NCBI GenBank assembly: GCA_017640785.1
Contig: JAEPPZ010000010.1
Span: 1-64,000, forward strand
DNA: 64,000 nucleotides
Source: Balneola sp.
GTDB taxonomy: Bacteria; Bacteroidota; Rhodothermia; Balneolales; Balneolaceae
Direction of reading: 5' to 3'
Shown: positions 37,401 to 45,382 of the stretch, in pieces
How positions within the stretch are numbered: position 1 is the first letter of the stretch
Layout: the number at the start of each line of letters is the position of its first letter
Translations under genes and position numbers: made by a program
Notes under the pieces: model-generated
Told to the model about the DNA's origin: nothing
Database searches by the model: none
What the model saw: the letters and a program-made list of their open reading frames with translations, nothing else

Positions 37401-38149
37401 AAGTACTTGAGAAAGAATACGGCGAAGACAAAATGAGGATCTTTCTGAAAGACGCTTTAGATAGTTATTTGTTGGGAAGAGCGGTTGAATCATCAAAAGA
37501 AAAGCCGTTGATGTATAACGAAAACCAGCAATATATCCATTATAATAAAGGATCTTTGGTTCTGTATGCATTAAGTGATTACATCGGTGAGGAAAATATG
37601 AATGCCGCTTTAAGCAGATATATTGATGCCGTTGCTTTTCAGAATCCGCCTTATACAACTGCAACTGAATTCCTTTCTTATCTGGATGAAGCAACTCCTG
37701 ATTCATTAAAATATCTACTGGAAGATATGTTCAGAACAATTACGCTGTATGATAACAGCGTAAAAGAAGCTTCTTTTGAAACACTTGAAGACAGCACTTT
37801 CAAAGTTGATCTGGAATTCTATGCCACAAAGTACAGAACCAGTGAGGAAGGAAAACGATCATATAAAAACACCGCAGGCGATAGCCTTTCAGTTGAGATA
37901 GAAGGACGGAGAAGACCGCTGCAATCGTTACCACTTGAGGATTGGATCGATGTAGGAGTATTCGGAGTGGATGAAGACGGCAAAGAAACGGTGCTGTATT
38001 TGAAAAAACACAAGATCACGGAGATCGAGAATCTGGTAAGTATAACAGTAGATCAAAAACCTGTTTCAGCAGGAATTGATCCATATAATAAGTTGATCGA
38101 TACGGATTCGAATGATAATAAAAGAGTGCTGAAAGAGGAGACTGAATAA
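34487..38149 (+). CDS. ABC-2 permease fused to M1-family aminopeptidase
   Basis: 1220 residues. The N-terminal half has two sets of about six membrane segments (about 12-270 and 315-590), a complete ABC-2 permease pair. The C-terminal half (about 610-1220) is an M1 zinc peptidase: HEVAH at 939-943 with a following Glu in MSESMSEY. Nineteen residues separate the second His from that Glu, one more than the usual eighteen. The membrane topology would place the peptidase outside the inner membrane. This fusion is known from Bacteroidota genomes but its substrate is not. It may process a peptide that the transporter moves. Confidence 0.92.
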   Translation: MFYSIFSFEIRYWFRKPLFYIYCGIMFFLSTFIMAAAAGIFEGITATINSVTIVNSAIAINGLLNEMTVIMFFLLPSIIGGTIFKDFDNEMHSVTFSYPFKKWEYLLAKFLSGLTITIIVLSFAAIGIMLGSVLPGTNPELLGPFILMNYVQSFVYYLIPNLVFYGAIVFAVVTFTRNVSVGFITVLALIILQSFAGVLTQDSDNKILTAMLDPFGSLANNYYTEYWTIYERNENPLPFGDIILYNRLLWTGIGLLIFGFVYRTFSFDQDAFSFSFFKRKEGRAVTKKNFGSIMAVKLPKVNLDFSFIESFKTAWIISNQDFKYIIKSWAFIIITILGLLLSLVTITVSAEIYGTNTLPVTWQMLEFPGLFFGLFINLLTFLYAGMLIHRSRTDKIDQLVHSTPMPNWAILLSKFFALVKMQAVLLLGIMFLGMGIQIFAGYFNFEIGQYLFELYGIKLVHVVIWGLLAIFVHTLFKNFYMGFFLLLIVSIGLNFIDQIGVEQMIFKFNQSPGTAYSDMNGYGSTLSPYYIYKLYWLLLGTALYVLSIIFFRRGVPDSISERFSDARKAFTPILKAVFSVSLIGFFSMGTWIYYVNNVENENLSSKELEKRLADWEKNYGKFENIAQPRIVDVNVDLDIYPESRDFEARGKYILVNKTDVAIDSIHIDHGGFITEFGFEKPSELVLEDDSMNYDIYQLAEALQPGDSVVFTFNISNEPNGIFRNNSPIRANGTFVNNSLFPRIGYNPASELRGEESREKFGLPPKERMASQTDSAALQNTYIAYDADWIDFETTISTSSEQIAIAPGYLQDEWIENGRRYFHYKMDSKMLNFYSFISAEFEVAKDAWNDIAIEVYYHKDHDYNIDRMIKGVKRSLDYYTEEFSPYQHKQVRIIEFPRTGGGFAQSFANTIPYSEAIGFIAEVDEENEDGVDYPFSITAHEVAHQWWAHQVIGANVQGATVMSESMSEYSSLKVLEKEYGEDKMRIFLKDALDSYLLGRAVESSKEKPLMYNENQQYIHYNKGSLVLYALSDYIGEENMNAALSRYIDAVAFQNPPYTTATEFLSYLDEATPDSLKYLLEDMFRTITLYDNSVKEASFETLEDSTFKVDLEFYATKYRTSEEGKRSYKNTAGDSLSVEIEGRRRPLQSLPLEDWIDVGVFGVDEDGKETVLYLKKHKITEIENLVSITVDQKPVSAGIDPYNKLIDTDSNDNKRVLKEETE

Positions 38150-38211
38150 CGAATATTGAATAACGGTTTTAACCTGATTTAAACGTTTGTTTTAACTTCC
38201 AAACTCGAGCA

Positions 38212-38353
38212 CGTCATTCCTGCGAAGGCAGGAATCTGGATTCCGATTAAAACCAATATGTTCTTTCTGTGGAAAACACTTTCGTAAGGAGTTGACCAAA
38301 AAAAATAGCCAAATAGTTCAATCCAGATCTCGGGCATTCGCCGCGAGATGACC
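38212..38353. repeat. MITE-like bipartite palindromic element
   Basis: The 363-base gap 38150-38512 contains a unit whose ends are inverted repeats of each other. The left end has GTCAT then a hairpin (ATTCCTGC 38216-38223, GCAGGAAT 38228-38235) then CTGGATT (38236-38242). The right end has AATCCAG (38320-38326), a hairpin (ATCTCG 38327-38332, CGAGAT 38344-38349) and ATGAC (38348-38352). The inner 77 bases are unrelated and non-coding. The left hairpin is the widespread CATTCCTGCGAAGGCAGGAA motif. No transposase present. Confidence 0.7.
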
Positions 38354-38512
38354 GAAACCCCTCTTAAAAAAAGCCGTCTATAATTATCCAAGGTTAAGGT
38401 GAGTGACAAAGCCATTACATACGAAACTGATAGACAAATTCGGATTATAAAATCAGTTTTTTATTCAGGGACGACTGGCTATCTTCTTTGAGATAAAAAC
38501 AAATCTGAGATC

Positions 38513-39181
38513 ATGGGTGCAATTCAGAAGTCTACTCTGGAGTTTTTAAACCAGTTAAAGGTTAACAACAACCGCGAATGGTTTGAGCGTAATAAAGAAC
38601 GTTACAGAACTGCACATGAAAACATGATCGGTTTCATGGATGATATGATCGCTGAAATGAATAAGGTTGATAATATCGAAACCATTTCAGGGAAAAAATC
38701 TCTTTTCAGAATTTACAGAGACGTTCGTTTTTCAAAAGACAAATCACCATATAAACCATATTTCGGTGCCAGAATGGCTCGTGCAACGAAATGGCTGAGA
38801 GGCGGACATTATATCCATATTGAGCCCGGGAACTGTTTTGTAGCAGCGGGATTTTTCAGTCCTAATTCAGCAGACCTTAAATTGATCAGAGAGGATATTG
38901 CTCATGACTCCAAACCATTAAAAAAGATATTAGCAGACTCTGATTTCAAAAAAATATGGGGAACCTTTCAAGGGGAGGCCGTAAAAACAGCGCCCAGAGG
39001 TTTTGATAAGGACCATCCTGATATTGAGTTAATACGACTCAAACAATTCCATTTGTCCCATAAATTTTCAGACGAGGAAGTGCTTTTGGAAGATTTCGTG
39101 TTTGAAGTAGTAAAATCATTTCTGGTTATCCGTCCCTATTTTGATTACATGAGCGAAGTGCTTACTCGTAACATGAAATAA
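38513..39181 (+). CDS. DUF2461 (TIGR02453-type) protein
   Basis: 222 residues with the family signature LKVNNNREWFERNKERYRTA near the N-terminus, FRIYRDVRFSKDKSPYKPYFG (about 62-82) and GGHYIHIEPGNCFVAAGFFSP. Conserved in many bacteria; biochemical function unknown. No signal peptide. It is preceded by the MITE-like region and not tightly linked to the following genes. Confidence 0.93.
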   Translation: MGAIQKSTLEFLNQLKVNNNREWFERNKERYRTAHENMIGFMDDMIAEMNKVDNIETISGKKSLFRIYRDVRFSKDKSPYKPYFGARMARATKWLRGGHYIHIEPGNCFVAAGFFSPNSADLKLIREDIAHDSKPLKKILADSDFKKIWGTFQGEAVKTAPRGFDKDHPDIELIRLKQFHLSHKFSDEEVLLEDFVFEVVKSFLVIRPYFDYMSEVLTRNMK

Positions 39182-39316
39182 CCAAGTTTTATAAGAAATC
39201 TTTGTTCCGGTTAACTTGTATTGAGAGAAAGATATTTAGGGTAGAATTAAATAAAGGAACTAATTCTATACGATTTCCTTTAAACTACTATCTAACATAA
39301 ACTAACGGAGATTTTT

Positions 39317-39514
39317 ATGAAAAAGACAATTGGACAAATTATGGGAGCCGGAGGTTTAATAGGCGTTATTTATTACGGCTACATGTATTTTCAGGATTCC
39401 GAATCATTTGAAGCATTTGGAGCTGATGTAGCAGTAAGTACAGGTGATTATGTTCCTGTTCTGATATCTGCAGTAGTTATGCTGGCCGGTATTTTGATCG
39501 CTAGGTCCAAGTAA
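39317..39514 (+). CDS. Small two-helix membrane protein
   Basis: 65 residues with two hydrophobic helices (about 7-26, GQIMGAGGLIGVIYYGYMYF, and 46-62, VPVLISAVVMLAGILIA) separated by an acidic loop. No named family recognised. A purine-rich stretch (ACGGAGA) precedes the ATG. It is followed within 40 bases by another small membrane protein and a phospholipase D gene, suggesting a membrane-stress operon; that role is inference. Confidence 0.75.
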   Translation: MKKTIGQIMGAGGLIGVIYYGYMYFQDSESFEAFGADVAVSTGDYVPVLISAVVMLAGILIARSK

Positions 39515-39553
39515 ACAGAGACTAGATTTAATTAAGAGAAAAAGGAGAGAGCC

Positions 39554-39721
39554 ATGTTAAGATGGAGTATTTCACTATTTATTATCGCGTTAATCGCAGC
39601 TGTATTAGGTTTTGGAGGCATTGCCGGTGCGGCGGCAGGTATTGCTGAAATATGTTTTTATATATTTTTAATTTTATTTGTGCTTTCAATACTATTTGGT
39701 AGAAGAAAAAATCCTACTTAA
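39554..39721 (+). CDS. DUF1328 (YtjA-type) small membrane protein
   Basis: 55 residues: [20 protein letters not shown] then [20 protein letters not shown] and a basic end. This is the DUF1328/UPF0391 family, known as short inner-membrane proteins with unknown role, often stress-induced in proteobacteria. A strong SD (AAAGGAGAG) lies before the ATG. Only 11 bases separate it from the phospholipase D gene. Confidence 0.93.
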   Translation: MLRWSISLFIIALIAAVLGFGGIAGAAAGIAEICFYIFLILFVLSILFGRRKNPT

Positions 39722-39732
39722 AAAAATGATAT

Positions 39733-40875
39733 ATGGGGTATCAGCAAGCCCTTGAGCAAACTATCGGGGTACCATTTACTGAGGGGAATTCCGTAACCGT
39801 ACTTAAGAACGGAGATGAAATATTCCCCTCCATGAAAGACGCTGTTTCAAAAGCACAGAAGTCAATTTCCTTTTTGACTTTTGTGTATTGGCAGGGAAAT
39901 ATCGCAGTTGAATTCGCTGAGTTGTTTTCAAAAAAAGCCAGAGAAGGCGTAAGAGTAAAAGTACTACTGGATTCGTACGGAGCATTTCCGATGCGCCAGG
40001 AACTTGTAGACTTAATGATCGATTCGGGAGTTGAAGTAGTGTGGTTTCGTCCACTTTCTAGGTGGAAAGTATGGAAAATGGATAACAGAACTCATCGTAA
40101 AATTCTTATATGTGACGATAAAACAGCATTCACCGGAGGAGTTGGTATAGCTGAAGAGTGGACCGGTAATGCCAGAAATAAAGACGAATGGAGAGAAACT
40201 CACTTCAAAATAGAAGGTCCCGCTGTTGAGGGAATTAAGGCAGCTTTTACTGAAAACTGGATAGAAGCGGGAAATGAGCTGGAAATAAATAAAAGTGAAG
40301 TAAGCACATTACAAAGTAAAGGCTCTTCGAAGATTCAAACCGTACGTACCTCTGCTTCTGTACGATGGAGTGATATTGTTCTTTTGTATCAATCTTTAAT
40401 TGAACTGGCTGAAAAAAGAATTCTTATTCAGACTGCATATTTTAATCCGGATGAAAAGCTTGTAGAACTGCTGAGTAAACGAGCCAAAGAAGGTATAGAA
40501 GTAAAGATCATTTTTCCGGGGAAGTACACCGATCAAAGAGCCACTAAAATAATGGCAGGCCACAGCTTTGAAAGATTACTGGAAGCGGGAGTGGAGTTAT
40601 TCTATTATCAGAAAACAATGATGCATGCCAAAGTTATTATGGTTGATGATGAGCTTTCTTGTATAGGATCTGCAAATTTTAACCATCGTTCTATGTTAAA
40701 AGACGATGAGATCAATCTGGTTATGATCGACAAAAGTATATTTAAAGAACTTTTTGCTCACTTTGAAGAAGACCTGAATCACTGTGAACGTATTACAAAT
40801 TTCAGATGGAAAAAAAGAGATTCCGTCAAAAGAGTATTGGAGGTAATCGTTCGTCCATTTAGGCAACAACTGTAA
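39733..40875 (+). CDS. Phospholipase D-family protein (cardiolipin-synthase-like)
   Basis: 380 residues with two HKD motifs, H121-R-K in HRKILICDDK and H298-A-K in HAKVIMVDDE, each followed by the GG(V/S)xx-type strand. Two HKD motifs define a complete PLD active site; the cardiolipin-synthase arrangement is the best guess. There are no N-terminal membrane helices, unlike classical ClsA. Linked to two small membrane-protein genes upstream. A phosphatidyltransferase or phospholipase role is likely, the exact lipid unknown. Confidence 0.9.
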   Translation: MGYQQALEQTIGVPFTEGNSVTVLKNGDEIFPSMKDAVSKAQKSISFLTFVYWQGNIAVEFAELFSKKAREGVRVKVLLDSYGAFPMRQELVDLMIDSGVEVVWFRPLSRWKVWKMDNRTHRKILICDDKTAFTGGVGIAEEWTGNARNKDEWRETHFKIEGPAVEGIKAAFTENWIEAGNELEINKSEVSTLQSKGSSKIQTVRTSASVRWSDIVLLYQSLIELAEKRILIQTAYFNPDEKLVELLSKRAKEGIEVKIIFPGKYTDQRATKIMAGHSFERLLEAGVELFYYQKTMMHAKVIMVDDELSCIGSANFNHRSMLKDDEINLVMIDKSIFKELFAHFEEDLNHCERITNFRWKKRDSVKRVLEVIVRPFRQQL

Positions 40876-40921
40876 GATACGTCCTTCTTATACCTGCTCA
40901 CAAAATGAGAGCTATTTGTTT

Positions 40922-41800
40922 TTATAATTGTATCTCAGGTTGATTTGTCAGATCACAAAGTTCTTCACTGATTTCCCATAATTTTTTTGCTGCTTCCATA
41001 TCTCTGGCTTGTTTTTTGGGAGCAACTGCTTTCTTGTTTTTGAAATAAGCGCCGTTTGCATTTTCAACTTCATCAGAGCTGGCCAGATAAACAGGTGTTT
41101 CGGCTCCTTCTTTGTTCGAAGTCATAAAAACTCCGAATACTTTGTAAAATAAACTTATATACCATTCTCCACTTTGTCCAAAATTAGAGCCAACCACACC
41201 CGGGTGAAGGCAGTTGGCCGTAACGTCGCTATCTTTTAATCGTTCAGCCAATTCTTTAGTAAAAAGAATATTAAAGAGTTTAGAATTTCCATAGGCTTTC
41301 ATCGGGGTAAAATTTTCCTGAAGCTGAATGTTCTCAGGATCAAATTCTCCGGCCCGGTGCGCACCTGAAGCTACGTTTATAATGCGTGCTTTTTTGGCTG
41401 CTTTTATATTATCCAGCAACAGATTAGTGAAGAGGAAATAACCAATATGGTTGACTGCAAAAGTTTCTTCCAGTCCATCCACGGTCTCATTTCTTTCGGA
41501 AGCAATAAAACCATGGTTATTTATAAGAACATCTATTTTTTTGTATCGTGATGTGATCTCTTCAGCTGCTTTATGGATTTCTTTCTGAATAGAGAAATCA
41601 CAAAGTACGATTGCAATTCCTGCATCATCTACAGTTTGCAGAATTTCATTTTTAGCCTGAATGGCTTTGTCTTCATTTCTGCAAACCATCACAATGTAAG
41701 CGCCTTTTTTTGCGAGAGCTTTGGCAGTTTCGAAACCTATTCCGGAATTAGCGCCTGTAATTATGCAGAGTTTGTTGGTCATGTCCATAGTTGAAATCAT
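40922..41800 (-). CDS. Short-chain dehydrogenase/reductase (retinol-dehydrogenase-like)
   Basis: 292 residues at most; internal ATGs at 41788 and 41782 give more usual starts (MTNKLCIITGANSGIG). The nucleotide site is TGANSGIG; the NNHG motif and the YGNSK catalytic Tyr-Lys are present, so the enzyme should be active with NAD(P)H. The arrangement (INVASGAH before YGNSKLFNILF) resembles the RDH-type SDR subgroup. Substrate unknown. Divergent from the GroES-like gene. Confidence 0.92.
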   Translation of the reverse strand: MISTMDMTNKLCIITGANSGIGFETAKALAKKGAYIVMVCRNEDKAIQAKNEILQTVDDAGIAIVLCDFSIQKEIHKAAEEITSRYKKIDVLINNHGFIASERNETVDGLEETFAVNHIGYFLFTNLLLDNIKAAKKARIINVASGAHRAGEFDPENIQLQENFTPMKAYGNSKLFNILFTKELAERLKDSDVTANCLHPGVVGSNFGQSGEWYISLFYKVFGVFMTSNKEGAETPVYLASSDEVENANGAYFKNKKAVAPKKQARDMEAAKKLWEISEELCDLTNQPEIQL

Positions 41801-41871
41801 TTTTATTTTTCTACACGTTAATCTAAACTCAAAGGTTCAGAATTCCTTATTTTTTCAAAAACTTTATAATT

Positions 41872-42237
41872 ATGATTCAGGAATACCTTAATTCAGTTGA
41901 AAAATTTATTGTAGTTGGTGATCGTGTACTCATCAAACCACGGGATATGGAAACTCATACTCGGAGTGGACTGGTGTTACCGGCTTCTGTAAAGGAAAAA
42001 GAAGAGATCCAAAGTGGATATATCATAAAAACAGGTCCCGGTTATCCTATTCCCAATACAGATTTTGAAGAAAGCTGGAAAGCTAATGAAGGCACAAAGT
42101 ATATCGGAATGCAAGCCAACGCCGGCGACTTAGCTATTTTTCTGAAAAGCAGAGCGCATGAAATTGAATTCGAAAATGAGAAATATTTGATTGTACCGCA
42201 CAGTGCTGTTCTTCTGTTGATCAGAGATGAAAACTGA
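41872..42237 (+). CDS. GroES-like co-chaperonin family protein, orphan
   Basis: 121 residues with the Cpn10 fold pattern: VGDRVLIKPRDMETHTRSGLVLP (mobile-loop region), then GYIIKTGPGYP and a C-terminal YLIVPHSAVLLLIRDEN. It is longer than GroES (about 95) owing to an insert at about 65-85 (NTDFEESWKANEGTKYIG). No groEL gene is nearby, so it may be a second, divergent co-chaperonin or a related protein. Confidence 0.85.
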   Translation: MIQEYLNSVEKFIVVGDRVLIKPRDMETHTRSGLVLPASVKEKEEIQSGYIIKTGPGYPIPNTDFEESWKANEGTKYIGMQANAGDLAIFLKSRAHEIEFENEKYLIVPHSAVLLLIRDEN

Positions 42238-42260
42238 TTGAATAACAAATACTGAATAAG

Positions 42261-42330
42261 GAATAACGAATAGCGAAGTGTTTTTGAAGCAAAAAATAAT
42301 TCATTATTGGGTAGTCAATATTCGTTATTC
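42261..42330. repeat. GAATAACGAATA inverted repeat
   Basis: GAATAACGAATA at 42261-42272 and its exact complement at 42319-42330 flank a 46-base AT-rich spacer between two convergent genes, reaching into the DUF1801 stop. The core GAATAACGAATA or its complement also occurs as GAATAACGAATAT at 38143-38155 and TATTCGTTAT at 33521-33530, so it is a dispersed short intergenic motif. Confidence 0.6.
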
Positions 42331-42692
42331 CGCTTTGGTTTGTAAGGGACGGTTTCATCCAGAAAGAGTGCCTCGTTTATAATCTCGTTCATTAGCTTTT
42401 TGGGGATTTCATCAACCGATGCGAATTCAACGCTCAGTACTTGTTTTCTTCCTTTGCTTTCCAGTAAACCTTGTTCGTTAGACATTTCGTATCCTCTTAA
42501 AAAGCAGATCGCGATTTTATTGGGTTTTACAGGATTCAGATAACAAACCCATGTGTTTTGATAGTAAAATGGAATCTTATATCTGACTTTAGGTGTCACA
42601 GCAGGAAATGAGGTTAACACATCATGAAAGTATAAAAGCACCTCCTGTTGATCTCCTTCAAATCCATAAATGTAATCTTCTACAGTTTGCAT
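42315..42692 (-). CDS. DUF1801-family protein
   Basis: 125 residues that begin MQTVEDYIYGFEGDQQEVLL and continue with the family motif KVRYKIPFYYQNTWVCYLNPVKPN. DUF1801 members are small cytosolic alpha/beta proteins without a firm function. Its 3' end lies within the GAATAACGAATA inverted repeat. Confidence 0.85.
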   Translation of the reverse strand: MQTVEDYIYGFEGDQQEVLLYFHDVLTSFPAVTPKVRYKIPFYYQNTWVCYLNPVKPNKIAICFLRGYEMSNEQGLLESKGRKQVLSVEFASVDEIPKKLMNEIINEALFLDETVPYKPKRNNEY

Positions 42693-42726
42693 ATTGGAGA
42701 TTAATAAAAATTAGGTATCAAAAAAA

Positions 42727-42756
42727 AGTGGCTCCCAAAATTAATTGAAAGCCACT
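42727..42756 (-). terminator. Terminator after the GIN-domain gene
   Basis: Minus-strand stem AGTGGCT (complement of 42750-42756) and AGCCACT (complement of 42727-42733), loop of 16 bases, then eight T residues. Confidence 0.85.
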
Positions 42757-42782
42757 CTCTTGATGAATAGGTCTCTCTCAAC

Positions 42783-43295
42783 CTAGTTTCTTTTAACTTC
42801 GCCTGCATCTATAATATCTGTATGAACAAACGGATTTCCTTTGTAATTGATGATTCCACCACCCTTTATTTTTCCATAGAGAAATTCCTGAGCATCTAAA
42901 CTAATTATTCCACCACTTTCAATTGATGCAAACATAGAGTCCGCTTTAACAGATGAAAGGTTGATAATTCCGCCATTCTTCACATTGATATCCACAATTT
43001 TTGGAGCTCCAATAACCACTTCAGCTTTGCAGTTATCAAATCCATCTTTTTTAGTTATGTGTAAAGTGTTCTCAGATACATTCGTTTCGAATGCTTCAAC
43101 GCAGGCTCCTTCACCATTGATCTGAAGTGTGTTTTTTTCGTTGTATAAAACAACAATGTTTCCCGCTGATTCTATGGAAAGGTCAGCAAACGATTCTACC
43201 GAAATTTGTTTTGTTACCCAGTCGGTTGGGGTAATATCTGTTGATGGAGCTAGTGGCACCAGCAATGATATAAGAGAAAGGATTAGGGTTTTCAT
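42783..43295 (-). CDS. GIN-domain (DUF2807) exported protein
   Basis: 170 residues from ATG 43295 (MKTLILSLISLLVPLAP), which directly begins a Sec signal peptide; an upstream TTG is less likely. The mature part is a right-handed beta-helix-type GIN domain (QISVESFADLSIESAGNIVVLY, repeated GGIISLD / GGIINY turns), found as putative adhesin-like or head domains in Bacteroidota. It is shorter than many GIN proteins. Secreted or periplasmic; role unknown. Confidence 0.88.
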   Translation of the reverse strand: MKTLILSLISLLVPLAPSTDITPTDWVTKQISVESFADLSIESAGNIVVLYNEKNTLQINGEGACVEAFETNVSENTLHITKKDGFDNCKAEVVIGAPKIVDINVKNGGIINLSSVKADSMFASIESGGIISLDAQEFLYGKIKGGGIINYKGNPFVHTDIIDAGEVKRN

Positions 43296-43526
43296 GATTG
43301 TACTCTCTGATTTTGGTTCTTGATGATAGTCTTGAACCTTAGACGAGTGCAATCTTAGTTAGTTGCGACCGAAGTTGTTAAATAAATGTTAAAACCGGGA
43401 AAAGTGAGAAGTTAAAAGTAAAAAAAGAGCTCCCTTCTAACTAATTTATTTTCTGTGAGTAAGAATTGAGATTGAAAAAGAGAATTTCAGTTAGAATAAA
43501 TCTGAGTTCACATAGAACTCAAGAAA

Positions 43527-44273
43527 TTAAATACCAGTATCAAGTTCGGCTCTCCATGCATTAAGTTTGTCAAAAGCTTCAAGCATACCTGAACCGTACC
43601 AACTAAACCATTCTCCATTAATTAGTTCAATTTTAGCATCTGGACAGACTTCCTGAATTTCTTCAATGTGTTTCTGTTTGAAAGGAAAAGGCTCGCTACT
43701 CAAAAGGATCAGTTCAGGATTGTGATCTTGCAGTTCGTCTAAAGAAATTCGAGGATAACGTTGCTGATCTGAAAATACATTTTCCAGATTGTAATGCTTC
43801 ATTACAGAATCAATATAGGTTCCTCCGGCGGCAACCATCCACGGATCTTTCCATATGAAATAAGCTGTTTTTAAAGGTGAGTATTTTGGAGACTCGGACA
43901 GCAAAACCATAATATCATCAACAAGCCTTTGAGCATTTGATGCCAATCCCAAATCTCCGCCGAGTTCACATATTGCATTTATCGCATCATTTATAGTATC
44001 AATTTCTGTGATATTTACTTCTGTATGAGCCTGAAGCTCTTGTACATCTTCTTTTCTGTTTTCTTCGTGATTGGCTATGATGTAATCAGGGTTTAGAGAA
44101 AGTATCTTTTCAATATTCGGATTTTTTGTACCACCGATAATGGGAATATCCTTTACCAGTTCTTCAGGATGGATACAAAAACGGGTTCTGCCAACAAGTC
44201 TGTTGCCTAGTCCCAGATCCAATACTAATTGTGTAAGACTAGGAACCAGACTTATGATTCTCTGATGAGACAT
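43527..44273 (-). CDS. Cobalamin/iron-siderophore-type binding protein (BtuF-like), apparently without signal peptide
   Basis: 248 residues from ATG 44273 (MSHQRIISLVPSLTQLVLDL). The helical-backbone metal receptor fold shows IISLVPSLTQL, RTRFCIHP, GGTKNPNIEKIL and NPDYIIANHEENRKEDV. The preferred start leaves no signal peptide. A longer form (start 44342) adds a hydrophobic segment (WLYYTLILKIIQF) but lacks a typical signal and could be non-coding. No transporter partner is adjacent. Cytosolic relatives are common in this phylum, role uncertain. Confidence 0.85.
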   Translation of the reverse strand: MSHQRIISLVPSLTQLVLDLGLGNRLVGRTRFCIHPEELVKDIPIIGGTKNPNIEKILSLNPDYIIANHEENRKEDVQELQAHTEVNITEIDTINDAINAICELGGDLGLASNAQRLVDDIMVLLSESPKYSPLKTAYFIWKDPWMVAAGGTYIDSVMKHYNLENVFSDQQRYPRISLDELQDHNPELILLSSEPFPFKQKHIEEIQEVCPDAKIELINGEWFSWYGSGMLEAFDKLNAWRAELDTGI

Positions 44274-44347
44274 TTCCGGAAATTGAATTATTTTTAGAAT
44301 TAATGTGTAATATAACCAATCAACAACGGAACCAATAACCACGAATA

Positions 44348-45376
44348 ATGGAATTAGGCATTTTCACTTTTGTAGATAATAATCCGGATCCGAATACCGG
44401 TGAGAAATTACATCCTTCCAAGCGGTTGCAGAATTTGTTAGAGGAAGCTGAATTGGCAGATCAAGCCGGTTTGGATGTCTATGGGATTGGAGAACATCAC
44501 CGTGAAGAGTATGTGGCTTCGGCTCCTGCAGTTATTTTATCAGCTATTGCAGCCAGAACAAAGAATATACGGTTAACAAGTACGGTTACGGTTTTGGGCT
44601 CAGAGGATCCGGTTCGGGTTTTTCAGCAGTTTGCTACCTTAGATCTGTTATCAAAAGGGAGAGCGGAAATCATGGTAGGAAGAGGTTCTTTTATTGAATC
44701 GTTTCCATTGTTTGGTTATGACTTGCAAAACTACGAAGAGTTGTTTGAGGAGAAATTAGAGCTTTTGATGCAGCTTCGAGAAAATGAAAAAATAACCTGG
44801 TCCGGAAATTTCAGAGCTGCAATTGATGACAAAGGAATATATCCGCAGCCGATGCAATCGAAATTACCTATTTGGAGAGCAGTAGGAGGCACACCCAAAT
44901 CAGCATATGTAACCGGGGCTCTGGGATTGCCATTAGCATTGGCAATTATCGGAGGACTGCCTGAGCAGTTCAAGCAATTTGCTGATATTCATGAACGGGG
45001 AGCTAAGGAAAATGGAAAAGTAAAGCCTGCTTTAAGTATCAATTCTCATGGTTTTATTGCCGAGACTTCAGAAGAAGCAAAAGACATTGCTTTCCCGGCG
45101 TTTAAACAGACTATGGATAAGATCGGAAGTGAACGTGGCTGGGCGCCGATGAGCAGAGAACAATTTGAAGCATCAACCACGCTTAAAGGCGCTAATTTTA
45201 TTGGAAGCCCACAGGAAATCATTGATAAGATCTTATATCAGCATGAAATTTTCGGACACGATCGCTTTCTGATGCAAATGAGCGTGGGCAGTGTTCCTCA
45301 TCAAAAAATGATGAAATCGATAGAGTTATTTGCTACGGAAGTGGCGCCTGTAGTTCGGAAAGAGCTGAGAGAATGA
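44348..45376 (+). CDS. LLM-class flavin-dependent oxidoreductase
   Basis: 342 residues of a TIM-barrel bacterial-luciferase-like monooxygenase. Begins MELGIFTFVDNNPDP, followed by GIGEHHREEYVASAPAVI, TSTVTVLGSEDPVRVFQQFA and MVGRGSF, the family flavin-binding landmarks. Probably uses FMNH2 or F420-like cofactor to oxidise an unknown organic substrate. Divergent from the BtuF-like gene with a 74-base gap. Confidence 0.93.
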   Translation: MELGIFTFVDNNPDPNTGEKLHPSKRLQNLLEEAELADQAGLDVYGIGEHHREEYVASAPAVILSAIAARTKNIRLTSTVTVLGSEDPVRVFQQFATLDLLSKGRAEIMVGRGSFIESFPLFGYDLQNYEELFEEKLELLMQLRENEKITWSGNFRAAIDDKGIYPQPMQSKLPIWRAVGGTPKSAYVTGALGLPLALAIIGGLPEQFKQFADIHERGAKENGKVKPALSINSHGFIAETSEEAKDIAFPAFKQTMDKIGSERGWAPMSREQFEASTTLKGANFIGSPQEIIDKILYQHEIFGHDRFLMQMSVGSVPHQKMMKSIELFATEVAPVVRKELRE

Positions 45377-45382
45377 TTTCAT

